The notes beneath the pieces were generated by a model. The model had not been told where the DNA came from. It saw only the letters and a list, made by a program, of their open reading frames with translations, and did not search any database. The position numbers were made by a program, and so were the translations under genes. 64,000 bases of DNA from Labedella endophytica (lineage in GTDB: Bacteria; Actinomycetota; Actinomycetes; Actinomycetales; Microbacteriaceae): NCBI RefSeq assembly GCF_003990045.1, contig NZ_RZGZ01000004.1, forward strand, positions 307,536-371,535, given 5' to 3'. Of the stretch, positions 42,662 to 50,897 are shown piece after piece (positions within the stretch are counted from its first letter, which is position 1; each line of letters begins with the position of its first letter).

Positions 42662-42958
42662 ATGACTGACCAGAGCAGCACGAGTCCGACCGGCGACGAC
42701 CATGGAACGGATCCGCGGGACCTCATCGCGGAGTTCGAGGCCGTGGAGTCGGAGGAGGATGCGGCCCCCGTCGAGCACACCACGGACCCGGCCGTGCCAG
42801 GCGACGCCGCGGACCGCAGCGACGTGGCGACTCCCGGTGCGACGCCGGGCGGTGGATCGGGCAGCGACGAGGACGGCGGCCACGGGCCGATGGTGAGCGA
42901 TGCCGCGATCGACTGGTCGTCGCTCGACGGGGGCGCCGACGAATCAGCGTCCCGATGA
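42662..42958 (+). CDS. 98-aa acidic disordered protein, tandem paralogue 2
   Basis: A 98-residue acidic protein and paralogue of the preceding gene: same length, same MTD start, same C-terminal block (GPMVSDAAIDWSSLDG). The middle is Glu/Asp/Ala-rich (LIAEFEAVESEEDAAPVEHT). There is no signal peptide or membrane segment. It has its own leaderless promoter, and its stop overlaps the phosphoketolase start (ATGA), so it is co-translated with that enzyme and may affect its expression or activity. Function unknown. Confidence 0.68.
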   Translation: MTDQSSTSPTGDDHGTDPRDLIAEFEAVESEEDAAPVEHTTDPAVPGDAADRSDVATPGATPGGGSGSDEDGGHGPMVSDAAIDWSSLDGGADESASR

Positions 42959-45372
42959 GCGACGACACGAGCGACGACAGCCGCACGGAGGCGCTCGCCG
43001 CGGTCGACGCGTGGTGGCGCGCCGCCAATTTCCTGACCGTCGGCCAGATCTACCTCATGGGCGACCCGCTGCTGCGGAAGCCGCTCACACCGGAGAGCAT
43101 CAAGCCGCGCCTGCTCGGGCACTGGGGCACGTCGCCCGCCCTGAGCTTCATCTACGCGCACCTCAACCGCGTGATCGTGGACCGCGGCGTGCCCACGGTC
43201 TACGTGTGCGGCCCCGGCCACGGTGGTCCCGCGATGGTCGCGAACGCGTGGCTCGACGGCACCTACTCCGAGCTCTTCCCCGAGGTCACCGCGGACGAGT
43301 CGGGCCTCAAGAAACTCGTGCGCCAGTTCTCGTTCCCCGGCGGGATCCCGTCGCACGCGGCACCCGAGACACCCGGTTCGATCAACGAGGGCGGTGAGCT
43401 CGGCTATTCGCTCATGCACGCCTACGGGGCGGCGCTCGACAACCCGGGACTCGTCGTGGCGTGTGTCATCGGCGATGGAGAGGCGGAGACCGGTCCTCTC
43501 GCCACGAGCTGGTGGGGCAACGCGTTCCTCGATCCCCGCAGCGACGGGGCCGTGCTCCCGATCCTCAACCTCAACGGCTACAAGATCGCGAACCCCACGA
43601 TCCTCTCGCGGATCCCGGAGGAGCAGCTCGTGCAGTTCTTCCACGGGCACGGCTACGAGCCGATCCTCGTGACGGGCGGCTTCGACGGCGAGAACCCGAT
43701 GCGCGTCCACGAGCGCATGGCCACTGCGATGGACGAGGCGTACGCGCGCATCTGCCGGATCTGGACGAGCGCTCGCGACGCGAAGACGCTCGCCGAGCGC
43801 ACCACGGAGATGCCGCCGATGATCGTGCTGCGCACGCCGAAGGGATGGACGGGGCCGGTCGAGGTGGACGGGAAACCCGTGGAGAACACGTTCCACGCGC
43901 ACCAGGTGCCGCTCTCGGGTGTGCGCGACAACCCCGAGCACCTCGCTCAGCTGGAGCAGTGGCTCCGCTCCTACCGACCGGAGGAGCTCTTCGACTCCCG
44001 CGGGCGCCCCGTGTCCGAGCTCGCACCGCTCCGCCCCGACGGCGGCTTGCGCATGAGCGCGAGCCCGCACACGAACGGCGGCACCGTCGAACCGCTCGTC
44101 CTCCCCGAGATCGACCCGCACGCCGTCGTCTCCGAGCGTGAGGACGGCACGCTCCACGGTTCCGCTCTCGCCGGCGCGACCGGGGTGTTCGGGGAATGGC
44201 TGCGCGACGTCGTGGCCGCGAACCCCACGACGTTCCGCCTCTTCGGTCCCGACGAGGTGGCGTCGAACCGGCTGCAGGCGGTGTTCGAGGAGACGGGGCG
44301 CGCCTGGCAGTTGCCGACAGTGCCCACGGATGAGAATCTCGCGACCGACGGCCGTGTCATCGAGGCGCTCAGCGAACACCTCATGCAGGGCATGCTCGAG
44401 GGCTACCTCCTCACGGGGCGGCACGGGCTCATCACGTCGTACGAGGCGTTCGTGCACATCGTCGACTCGATGTTCAACCAGCACGCGAAGTGGCTCGAGA
44501 GCGCATCGAAGGTCGCGTGGCGCGAGCCCGTCCCCTCCCTCACGTACCTCCTCTCCTCCCACGTGTGGCGGCAGGATCACAACGGCTTCTCGCACCAGGA
44601 CCCGGGGTTCCTGAACGTCGTCGTGAACAAGCAGGCCGACATCGTGCGCGTGTACCTCCCGCCGGACGCGAACACGCTGCTCGCGACGATGGATCACGTC
44701 TTCCGCACGGAGAACCGCGTGAACGTCGTCGTGGCCGGAAAGCAGGAGCAGCCGGCCTGGTTGTCCCTCGACGAGGCCAGGGCCCACGTCGACGCGGGCA
44801 TCGGGGCCTGGGACTGGGCGAGCACGGGCACGGCGGAGGATGACGCGGCCGAGCCGGACGTCGTGGTCGCGTGCGCCGGAGACGTGCCGACGTTCGAGGC
44901 GATGGCCGCGGTCGCGCTCCTCCGCGAGCGGGTGCCCGCGCTCCGCGTGCGGGTCGTGAACGTGACGGACCTCATGAAGCTGCAGGACCCCGACCATCAC
45001 CCGCACGGACTACCGGACGACGAGTTCGACGCGCTCTTCACGACGGACAAGCCCGTGATCTTCGCGTTCCACGGCTATCCGGCGCTCGTGCACCAGCTCA
45101 CGTACCGCCGCACGAACCACGCGAACATCCACGTGCGCGGTTTCATCGAGAAGGGCACCACGACGACCCCGTTCGACATGGTGCACCTCAACGACCTCGA
45201 CCGGTACCGGCTCGCGCTCGACGTGCTGCACCGCGTGCCGGGGCTCGAGGCGAAGTCGGGGATGCGCGCCCTCGCCGACGAGTGGCACCAGGCCCGCACC
45301 GACGCCCGCGTCTACGCGTACGAGCACGGCGAGGATCCGTCGTGGATCTCCGACGTGCCCGTGGAGCGCTAG
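42955..45372 (+). CDS. xfp: phosphoketolase (xylulose-5-phosphate/fructose-6-phosphate)
   Basis: An 805-residue thiamine-diphosphate enzyme that splits xylulose-5-P (or fructose-6-P) with phosphate to acetyl-phosphate and glyceraldehyde-3-P (or erythrose-4-P). Family blocks: AANFLTVGQIYLMGDPLLRK, CGPGHGGPAMVANAWLDG, FSFPGGIPSHAAPETPGSIN, and the ThDP/Mg motif VIGDGEAETGPLATSWWGNA. Later blocks WRQDHNGFSHQDPGF and VYLPPDANTLL also fit; length is normal. It gives a bypass of upper glycolysis. The ATG overlaps the preceding acidic-protein stop, so translation is coupled. No acetate kinase gene is adjacent. Confidence 0.96.
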   Translation: MSDDTSDDSRTEALAAVDAWWRAANFLTVGQIYLMGDPLLRKPLTPESIKPRLLGHWGTSPALSFIYAHLNRVIVDRGVPTVYVCGPGHGGPAMVANAWLDGTYSELFPEVTADESGLKKLVRQFSFPGGIPSHAAPETPGSINEGGELGYSLMHAYGAALDNPGLVVACVIGDGEAETGPLATSWWGNAFLDPRSDGAVLPILNLNGYKIANPTILSRIPEEQLVQFFHGHGYEPILVTGGFDGENPMRVHERMATAMDEAYARICRIWTSARDAKTLAERTTEMPPMIVLRTPKGWTGPVEVDGKPVENTFHAHQVPLSGVRDNPEHLAQLEQWLRSYRPEELFDSRGRPVSELAPLRPDGGLRMSASPHTNGGTVEPLVLPEIDPHAVVSEREDGTLHGSALAGATGVFGEWLRDVVAANPTTFRLFGPDEVASNRLQAVFEETGRAWQLPTVPTDENLATDGRVIEALSEHLMQGMLEGYLLTGRHGLITSYEAFVHIVDSMFNQHAKWLESASKVAWREPVPSLTYLLSSHVWRQDHNGFSHQDPGFLNVVVNKQADIVRVYLPPDANTLLATMDHVFRTENRVNVVVAGKQEQPAWLSLDEARAHVDAGIGAWDWASTGTAEDDAAEPDVVVACAGDVPTFEAMAAVALLRERVPALRVRVVNVTDLMKLQDPDHHPHGLPDDEFDALFTTDKPVIFAFHGYPALVHQLTYRRTNHANIHVRGFIEKGTTTTPFDMVHLNDLDRYRLALDVLHRVPGLEAKSGMRALADEWHQARTDARVYAYEHGEDPSWISDVPVER

Positions 45373-45393
45373 CCGCGCGACTCGCCCCCCAAA

Positions 45394-45458
45394 GGGCTAC
45401 TCCCGATCGAGGGCGCCACCTAGAGGTGGCGCCCTCGACGTGTGTGTGGCGCCCTCGG
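45394..45458. repeat. palindromic element, family C
   Basis: The arms tcgagggcgccacct (45407-45421) and aggtggcgccctcga (45424-45438) are perfect 15-bp complements. It is preceded by gggctactcccga and followed by another half-copy, gtggcgccctcgg. It lies between convergent genes. Confidence 0.85.
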
Positions 45459-45518
45459 AGCACGGGGGAGTCGGCCGGGTGCGTCGGCGATGCGCGCTTG
45501 CACGATGCGCGCCGCCGG

Positions 45519-45857
45519 TCAGTGCGGCGCCGAGTCCAGGTTCTGCGTCGCCCATTCACCCAGCTGCGTGAGGAGGGGGCGGAGCCGCGCGCCCGCGTCC
45601 GTGAGGGAGTAGGTGACCGACACGGGGGGCCCCGGTGCGACTTCGCGAGCGACGATGGCCGCCTCGGCGAGTTCCGAGAGGCGGTCGGAGAGTACGGCGT
45701 CGCTGATCCCACCGACGGCCCGGCGGAGCGCCGAGAAGGCGAGCGGGCCGTTGCCCAGGGTGTCGATGATCATGCCGTTCCAGCGTTTGCCGAGGATCGA
45801 GAACGCGAGGCTGACCGCGGCGTCACACTGATGCAGCGCGGTGCGGTCGGGTTCCAT
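45519..45857 (-). CDS. HxlR-family winged-helix regulator
   Basis: A 112-residue MarR/HxlR-type protein. The N-terminal CDAAVSLAFSILGKRWNGMI block, including the family Cys and the W-N/T motif, is followed by winged-helix segments FSALRRAVGGISDAVLSDRL and ARLRPLLTQLGEWA. The early Cys is the redox- or electrophile-sensing residue in relatives such as HypR/QorR, which suits control of the divergent azoreductase-like gene. It has a leaderless TAGAAT promoter; an inverted repeat in the shared promoter region is the candidate operator. Confidence 0.92.
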   Translation of the reverse strand: MEPDRTALHQCDAAVSLAFSILGKRWNGMIIDTLGNGPLAFSALRRAVGGISDAVLSDRLSELAEAAIVAREVAPGPPVSVTYSLTDAGARLRPLLTQLGEWATQNLDSAPH

Positions 45858-45863
45858 GGGTCC

Positions 45864-45869
45864 ATTCTA
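45864..45869 (-). promoter_or_regulatory. -10 box of leaderless hxlR promoter
   Basis: TAGAAT on the minus strand, six bases before the ATG at 45857. Confidence 0.65.
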
Positions 45870-45875
45870 TCGTGC

Positions 45876-45909
45876 TAGCGTAATCAAAGCCGCTCTGAAA
45901 AACAGAGCG
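45876..45909 (+). promoter_or_regulatory. divergent promoter with HxlR operator candidate
   Basis: TAGCGT (45876-45881) is a -10 candidate for the rightward reductase gene. The perfect inverted repeat CGCTCTG-aaaaa-CAGAGCG (45891-45909) covers the expected transcription start, where a bound HxlR dimer would repress. Confidence 0.55.
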
Positions 45910-45937
45910 ATCCCGACATCTCCGATTGGACGTTCAC

Positions 45938-46597
45938 GTGACCCTGTTCCGCCTCGATGCCAGCATCATGCCCCAGACCTCGGCGAGCCGCGAGCTCGCC
46001 GATCTCGTCGAGAAGGAGTGGACAGCCGCTCACCCGACCTCTCCCGTGGTCCGTCGCGACCTCGCGGCCGACCCGATCCCGGCGACGGCCTGGCAGAACG
46101 CCGTGACCGGCGGCTTCACGCCCGAGGCGGACCGCACGGACGCGCAGCGCGAGGCCATCGCGCTCCGGACGACCCTCGCCGACGAACTCGTGAACGCCGA
46201 CGCGATCCTCTTCGCCATCCCCCTCTACAACTACGGGGTGTCGCAGCACGCGAAGCTCTGGTTCGACCTCGCGTACACGGACCCGCGGATCGACCCGCAG
46301 GGCACGGCGCTCCGCGGCAAGCCGGCCACCCTCGTGACCGTGCTCGGCGGCAACTACGCCGCCGGTACGCCGAAGGAGGGCTGGGACCACTCGACGCCGT
46401 GGCTGCGTCGCGCGTTCGCGGACGTCTGGGGGCTCGACCTTCGCGTCGTGGAGCGCCCGTTCACCCTCGTGGGTGTGAACCCGGCCCTCGACCAGTTCAC
46501 CGAGCTGGCCGCCGAGATCAAGCAGCAGGCCGAGGCCCACGCTCGCCGCTCCGGCCAGGAGATCGCCGAGCGCCGCGGCCAGGGCTCCGCCGCCTGA
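45938..46597 (+). CDS. FMN-dependent NADH:quinone/azo reductase (AzoR-like)
   Basis: A 219-residue flavodoxin-fold enzyme. I use GTG at 45938, giving VTLFRLDASIMPQTSASREL, where S-x-S-R is the phosphate loop of AzoR proteins; TTG at 45926 is the alternative. AILFAIPLYNYGVSQHAKLW is the conserved FMN loop (usually PMYNFxxPxxLK), and TLVTVLGGNYAAGTP the third flavin loop. The reaction is expected to be NADH-dependent two-electron reduction of quinones or azo compounds. Divergent from the HxlR gene; such pairs typically answer quinone or electrophile stress. Confidence 0.88.
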   Translation: MTLFRLDASIMPQTSASRELADLVEKEWTAAHPTSPVVRRDLAADPIPATAWQNAVTGGFTPEADRTDAQREAIALRTTLADELVNADAILFAIPLYNYGVSQHAKLWFDLAYTDPRIDPQGTALRGKPATLVTVLGGNYAAGTPKEGWDHSTPWLRRAFADVWGLDLRVVERPFTLVGVNPALDQFTELAAEIKQQAEAHARRSGQEIAERRGQGSAA

Positions 46598-46679
46598 GGC
46601 TCGGGTCGAGCTCTCGGTCGCTGAGCGTGTCGGAGTGAGCCGCCGATGCGTGTGCGGGCGCTTCCGGCCTGCGCGCCGA

Positions 46680-46740
46680 GGGCTACTCATCAGTGTCGAG
46701 GGCGCCAGGTGTACCTGGCGCCCTCGACCGGGAGTAGCCC
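46680..46740. repeat. palindromic element, family C (complete copy)
   Basis: Outer arms gggctactc (46680-46688) and gagtagccc (46732-46740); inner perfect arms tcgagggcgccaggt and acctggcgccctcga around gt (46696-46727). It lies between the convergent azoreductase and mannanase genes. Confidence 0.88.
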
Positions 46741-46755
46741 TGTGGGCGGGGCGTT

Positions 46756-48282
46756 CTACAGCGCGAGGGTCAGGCTGTCGAGGTTGAGGTAGTTCGCGCT
46801 CCCCGCGTCGTACGAGACGGTGATCGCGTTGTGGCCGGGGGACAGCGTGACCGTCGTCGGAACGCTCGCCCACGCGTCCCAGGCGGACGTGCCCGGGAAG
46901 GACACCGTCGTCGTAGGGCTGCCGTCGACGCTCACGGTCCGCGTCGCGTCGCCCGCCCCCGCTGCGTACCGGAGATCGACGGCGTAGGTGCCGCCGTCGA
47001 CGACGTTGACGTGGAACGTCACACTCGTGCCGCTCGTGTTCCAGCCCGCGAGGTAGCCGCGGCCGCTCTTCCCGGCGGCCGTACTCTCCGAGTCGACACC
47101 CGAGCGGACGGCGTTCTCCGCCTCGTAGACGCCGGAACCCTCGATGACGCCCGTGGAGCCGTCGGGCGTCGCCTGCTGCAGGATGGCGACGGTCGCACCC
47201 CCCGCGAGGCTCTGGATCGCGGTGGTCGAGAGCTCGAGCGCCGGTGCGGTCCAGTCGTAGCCGCCGATGCCCGCTGAGTTCACGTGGTTCGCGGCCTGGG
47301 AGGCGTTGTCGGTGAGGAACTGCTCGTACTGCGTCTGGCCGCCCTCGTCGATGAGTGCCCGGATGTTGCGGGTGAGGATCGCCTTGAACCCGCCGGTGTC
47401 GTCGATGCCCTCGTTCAGAAGGGTGCCGGATGAGGTGAGGTTCGCGACCGCCCAGTCGACGGCATCCGTCGCGTCGTCGAGGTACGCGGCCGAGCCCGTG
47501 TCGAGGTACAGCTCGAGGGCCGCTCCCGCGAAGTTGCCCTGGTTGTAGGTCCAGTCCCAGTCGGTGTACTGACCCGTGCCGGCCACGTGGTCGCGCAGGT
47601 GGCCCGCGTCGTTGAAGTTCGTGTCGAGCCAGTCGTAGAGGCGGACGGCCGTCGCCCGGTAGTCGGGGTCGCCCGTCGCCGCGTAGAGGCGCATCGCGGT
47701 GTAGACCGCTGTCGCATTGGTGGCGACGTTCTTCTCGTTCCGCGTCCCGTCTCCGACGTCGACGTTCTTCCACCAGATGCCGCCGCCGTACGTGGTGTCC
47801 TCGTACGGGGTGATGGAGGCGAACAACTCCTCAGCGGCCGCGAGGTAGGCGGCGTCGCCGGTGAGCTCGTACGCACGGATGCTGCCGCGCGCCCACCACC
47901 CGATGTCGTCGTTCCAGTCGTTCTCGCTGGGGTCCGGATACTGCGCCTGGAAGCCCGCGAAGACGTCGTCGATGAGGGCGCGGGACTGCGCGTCGCCCGC
48001 GCGCTCGTAGCGGTCCATGACCATCTCCCAGAGCTGCGCCTCCCACCAGTAGTCGGTGTAGAGCCCGCCTTGCGGCCCGTGGGCGTGGTCCGGATGGATC
48101 TGATGATCGCTGTACGTGTAGAAGTAGTCGGCCGAATCGTCCCAGTACACGTCGAGGAAGTCGTCGAAGGCCTCGGTGGCCTGGGTGGATGTGAGGGCGG
48201 CGGCCGGTGCGGGCGCCTGGAGCGGCGCCACGAGCGCGACACCGGTGACAGCCACGAGGGCGAACAGAGGGATCTTCTTCAT
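46756..48282 (-). CDS. secreted GH76 alpha-1,6-mannanase with C-terminal CBM
   Basis: A 508-residue secreted enzyme. The ATG at 48282 follows AAGGAGG and opens a signal peptide (MKKIPLFALVAVTGVALVAP, cleavage near PAAA-LT); longer in-frame starts are rejected. The GH76 (alpha/alpha)6 domain spans about residues 35-365: YYWDDSADYFYTYSD-like opening, NDWNDDIGWWARGSIRAYEL with the catalytic Asp-Asp pair, and YNQGNFAGAALELYLDTG. The C-terminal 130 residues (YEAENAVRSGVDSESTAAGK to the end) form a CBM6/CBM35-type carbohydrate-binding module. It should hydrolyse the alpha-1,6-mannan backbone of yeast mannan or actinobacterial glycans. Divergent from the GH125 operon. Confidence 0.9.
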   Translation of the reverse strand: MKKIPLFALVAVTGVALVAPLQAPAPAAALTSTQATEAFDDFLDVYWDDSADYFYTYSDHQIHPDHAHGPQGGLYTDYWWEAQLWEMVMDRYERAGDAQSRALIDDVFAGFQAQYPDPSENDWNDDIGWWARGSIRAYELTGDAAYLAAAEELFASITPYEDTTYGGGIWWKNVDVGDGTRNEKNVATNATAVYTAMRLYAATGDPDYRATAVRLYDWLDTNFNDAGHLRDHVAGTGQYTDWDWTYNQGNFAGAALELYLDTGSAAYLDDATDAVDWAVANLTSSGTLLNEGIDDTGGFKAILTRNIRALIDEGGQTQYEQFLTDNASQAANHVNSAGIGGYDWTAPALELSTTAIQSLAGGATVAILQQATPDGSTGVIEGSGVYEAENAVRSGVDSESTAAGKSGRGYLAGWNTSGTSVTFHVNVVDGGTYAVDLRYAAGAGDATRTVSVDGSPTTTVSFPGTSAWDAWASVPTTVTLSPGHNAITVSYDAGSANYLNLDSLTLAL

Positions 48283-48304
48283 CGTTCCTCCTTGAACAAT
48301 AAAA

Positions 48305-48451
48305 GTATATTGAATGCTCAGTGTGCTCTCGGTGGCGTCCGGGGTCAAGAGCCCGTTCTGTTCCGCGGTGAGTCGGGAAGTGATTCCCATTCGACCAGCC
48401 GGCGATACGGACCAATATGACTCAGCCTCTTGCTCAAACATATTTAACATG
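48305..48451. promoter_or_regulatory. divergent mannan promoter region with AT-rich operator candidates
   Basis: GTATATTGAAT (48305-48315), just upstream of the secreted mannanase gene, and ACATATTTAACATG (48438-48451), upstream of the GH125 operon, stand out in GC-rich DNA. The first nearly repeats TATATTGAAT at 55741-55750, upstream of the GntR gene. They are probably operators of that regulator. Confidence 0.5.
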
Positions 48452-48519
48452 CACAATAGGAGGACGGCGATGCGGCCCTCGAACGGTGGACCGCGAGCCC
48501 ACTCGACGAGGAGAGCACA

Positions 48520-49845
48520 GTGAGCCAGTCCCCCGACGGCGGATGGATCGCGGACTTGGTCCGTGAGGTCACCGAGACGGTCGCGCAACGCACAGACGAG
48601 CGGACGACGGCCGTGTTCCGGCGCTGCTTCGCCGACACGCTCGAGGCCACGATGACCCCGCTCCCGGACGGCACCGTCTTCGTGCTCACGGGCGACATCC
48701 CCGCGATGTGGCTGCGCGACTCGACGACGCAGCTCGCCCCCTACCTGCACTTCGCGGACGCGCACCCGGCGCTCGCCGACCTCCTCGTCGCGATCAACCG
48801 CCGCCAGCTCGACGACATCGCGCACGACCCCTACGCGAACGCGTTCAATGCGGAACCGAACGGGGCCGGCCATCAGGCCGACATCACCGATTCCTCGCCG
48901 CGCATCTGGGAGCGCAAGTACGAGATCGACTCCCTCTGCTTCCCGCTGCGGCTCGCGAGCGACATCCACCGCGTCACCGGTCGCACGGACCACCTCGACG
49001 CGCGCTTCGTGGACGGCGTCCGTCGGGTCATCGAGTTGTGGCGCACCGAACAGGACCACGAGAACCGCTCCACCTACCGCTTCGAACGCCACGACGCTCC
49101 CTCCACGGACACCCTGGTCCGTGAGGGCCGCGGTTCGCTCACGGCTCCGACGGGCATGTCGTGGTCGGCCTTCCGCCCGAGCGACGACGCGTGCGCCTTC
49201 GGCTACAACGTCCCGGGCAACGCCTTCGCGGCGTCCGTGCTGCGGGACGTCGAGCACCTCGCGATCGACGTGCTCGACGACACGGAGTTGGCCGCCGAGG
49301 CCGCATCCCTCCGGGAGGAGATCGAGGAGGGCATCCGTGCGCATGGGGTCACGGAGACAGCGTCGCACGGCGCGATCTACGCCTACGAGGTGGACGGCCT
49401 CGGCGGGCGCCTGCTCATGGACGACGCCAACGTGCCGAGCCTCCTCTCGCTCCCGCTGATCGGCTGGTGCGCCTCCGACGATCCGCTGTACCTCGCGACG
49501 CGTGCGTTCATCCTGAGCCCCGAGAACCCCACGTTCTTCGCGGGGACCGCGGCGTACGGGCTGGGCAGCCCGCACACCCCGGAGGAGTACATCTGGCCGA
49601 TCGGGCTCGCCATCGAGGGGCTCACGAGTACCGACGTGGACGAGAAGCGGCGCATCATCGACACCCTGCTCCGCACCGATGCCGGCACCGGAGTGATGCA
49701 CGAGTCGTTCCACAAGGACGACCCCTCACTGTTCACCCGGCCGTGGTTCTCCTGGGCGAACGCGATGTTCTGCGAACTCGTCCTCGACGTCGCCGGGCTC
49801 CGCACCCTCGACCGCGACCCCGCGGCCGTCGGGGGAGTGCGATGA
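48520..49845 (+). CDS. GH125 exo-alpha-1,6-mannosidase
   Basis: A 441-residue cytosolic glycosidase without signal peptide; the GTG at 48520 follows GAGGAGA. VLTGDIPAMWLRDSTTQLAP (about residues 58-77) is the GH125 signature. Further blocks are ADITDSSPRIWERKYEIDSL, TGMSWSAFRPSDDACAFGYN and MHESFHKDDPSLFTRPWFSW. The family removes non-reducing alpha-1,6-linked mannose with inversion. It leads an operon with two permeases (ATGA overlaps), which places it after import of mannan oligosaccharides. Confidence 0.93.
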   Translation: MSQSPDGGWIADLVREVTETVAQRTDERTTAVFRRCFADTLEATMTPLPDGTVFVLTGDIPAMWLRDSTTQLAPYLHFADAHPALADLLVAINRRQLDDIAHDPYANAFNAEPNGAGHQADITDSSPRIWERKYEIDSLCFPLRLASDIHRVTGRTDHLDARFVDGVRRVIELWRTEQDHENRSTYRFERHDAPSTDTLVREGRGSLTAPTGMSWSAFRPSDDACAFGYNVPGNAFAASVLRDVEHLAIDVLDDTELAAEAASLREEIEEGIRAHGVTETASHGAIYAYEVDGLGGRLLMDDANVPSLLSLPLIGWCASDDPLYLATRAFILSPENPTFFAGTAAYGLGSPHTPEEYIWPIGLAIEGLTSTDVDEKRRIIDTLLRTDAGTGVMHESFHKDDPSLFTRPWFSWANAMFCELVLDVAGLRTLDRDPAAVGGVR

Positions 49846-50897
49846 GCGTGCAGTCGGCGACCCCGGGGGCGCTGCCCTCCGGCGCCGTGCCGGCCGACAC
49901 CGTCGTCGCCCCGGGTGCGCCCGGCGGTCCCGGCCGTCGGAGTGGCCCGGGCGCGAACGGGAAACGCCCCCCGCATCCCACCGCTCGCCAGATGCGCCGG
50001 AATGCCTGGATCTTCCTCGCGGTGCCCCTCGCGCTCTTCGCGGTCTTCATGCTCCTGCCGATGGTCATCGCGGCGGTCATCAGCTTCACCGACTACGCGA
50101 TCGTCGGCGACTGGACGTGGGTGGGCTTCGAGAACTACACGCGCATCTTCCAGGACTCGTTCTTCTGGATCGCGCTGCGCAACACCGCCTGGTACACGCT
50201 GCTCTACGTGCCGCTCGGCCTCGTGATCGCCCTCAGCACCGCGGTGCTGCTCAATCGCCGACGCGGCGCCGTGCGCCTGTTCCGCACGCTCTTCTACATC
50301 CCCGTCGTCTCGTCCACCGTGGCAACGGCGACGATCTGGTACTGGCTGCTCAACCCGCAGAAGGGCCTGCTCAACGTCGCTCTCGGTTGGATCGGCATCG
50401 ACGGTCCGGCCTGGCTCTACGACTCGCAGTGGGCGATGCCCGCGATCGTGCTCATGAGCGTGTGGGCCGGCTTCGGCGCCAACATGATCATCTTCCTCGG
50501 CGGGCTCCAGGGAGTGCCGGGCGACCTGTACGAGGCGGCTCGGCTCGACGGTGCGAACGCGTGGCAGCAGTTCCGTTACGTGACCCTGCCATCGCTCTCG
50601 CGGACGACGTTCCTCGTGTCGACCCTGCTCATCATCGGCGCGTTCCAGGTCTTCGACCAGGCGTACGTGCTGACGAAGGGCGGCCCCGGCAACTCGACCG
50701 TGACGATGGTCTACTACATCTACAACAAGGGTTTCGGGGCGCTCGAGATGGGCTACGCGTCGGCGTTGTCCTTCGTGCTCTTCGTCATCATCATCGTGTT
50801 CTCGCTCGCGAACGCGCGCCTCAGTACCCCCCGCAGCGAGTCGGGGGAGCGGCGCCGAACGCGCCGTTCGACACGGAAGGCGGTGAGTGAGCGATGA
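49842..50897 (+). CDS. sugar ABC transporter permease (MalF/UgpA type)
   Basis: A 351-residue permease. The ATG overlaps the GH125 stop. After a Pro/Gly-rich cytoplasmic N-terminus (about 50 residues) six membrane segments follow, beginning WIFLAVPLALFAVFMLLPMV. The EAA coupling loop is GDLYEAARLDGANAWQQFRY (about residues 227-246). The C-terminus is Arg-rich. It pairs with the next permease and the downstream solute-binding lipoprotein; no ATPase gene is present, so a shared MsiK-type ATPase elsewhere is likely. Substrate inferred as mannan-derived oligosaccharide. Confidence 0.93.
   Translation: MSVQSATPGALPSGAVPADTVVAPGAPGGPGRRSGPGANGKRPPHPTARQMRRNAWIFLAVPLALFAVFMLLPMVIAAVISFTDYAIVGDWTWVGFENYTRIFQDSFFWIALRNTAWYTLLYVPLGLVIALSTAVLLNRRRGAVRLFRTLFYIPVVSSTVATATIWYWLLNPQKGLLNVALGWIGIDGPAWLYDSQWAMPAIVLMSVWAGFGANMIIFLGGLQGVPGDLYEAARLDGANAWQQFRYVTLPSLSRTTFLVSTLLIIGAFQVFDQAYVLTKGGPGNSTVTMVYYIYNKGFGALEMGYASALSFVLFVIIIVFSLANARLSTPRSESGERRRTRRSTRKAVSER

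Noticed and set aside
46756..49713. A 985-codon leftward open frame extending far upstream of the secreted mannanase start
   Set aside because: The upstream part is antisense to the well-supported GH125 gene. A strong ribosome-binding site and signal peptide fix the start at 48282.
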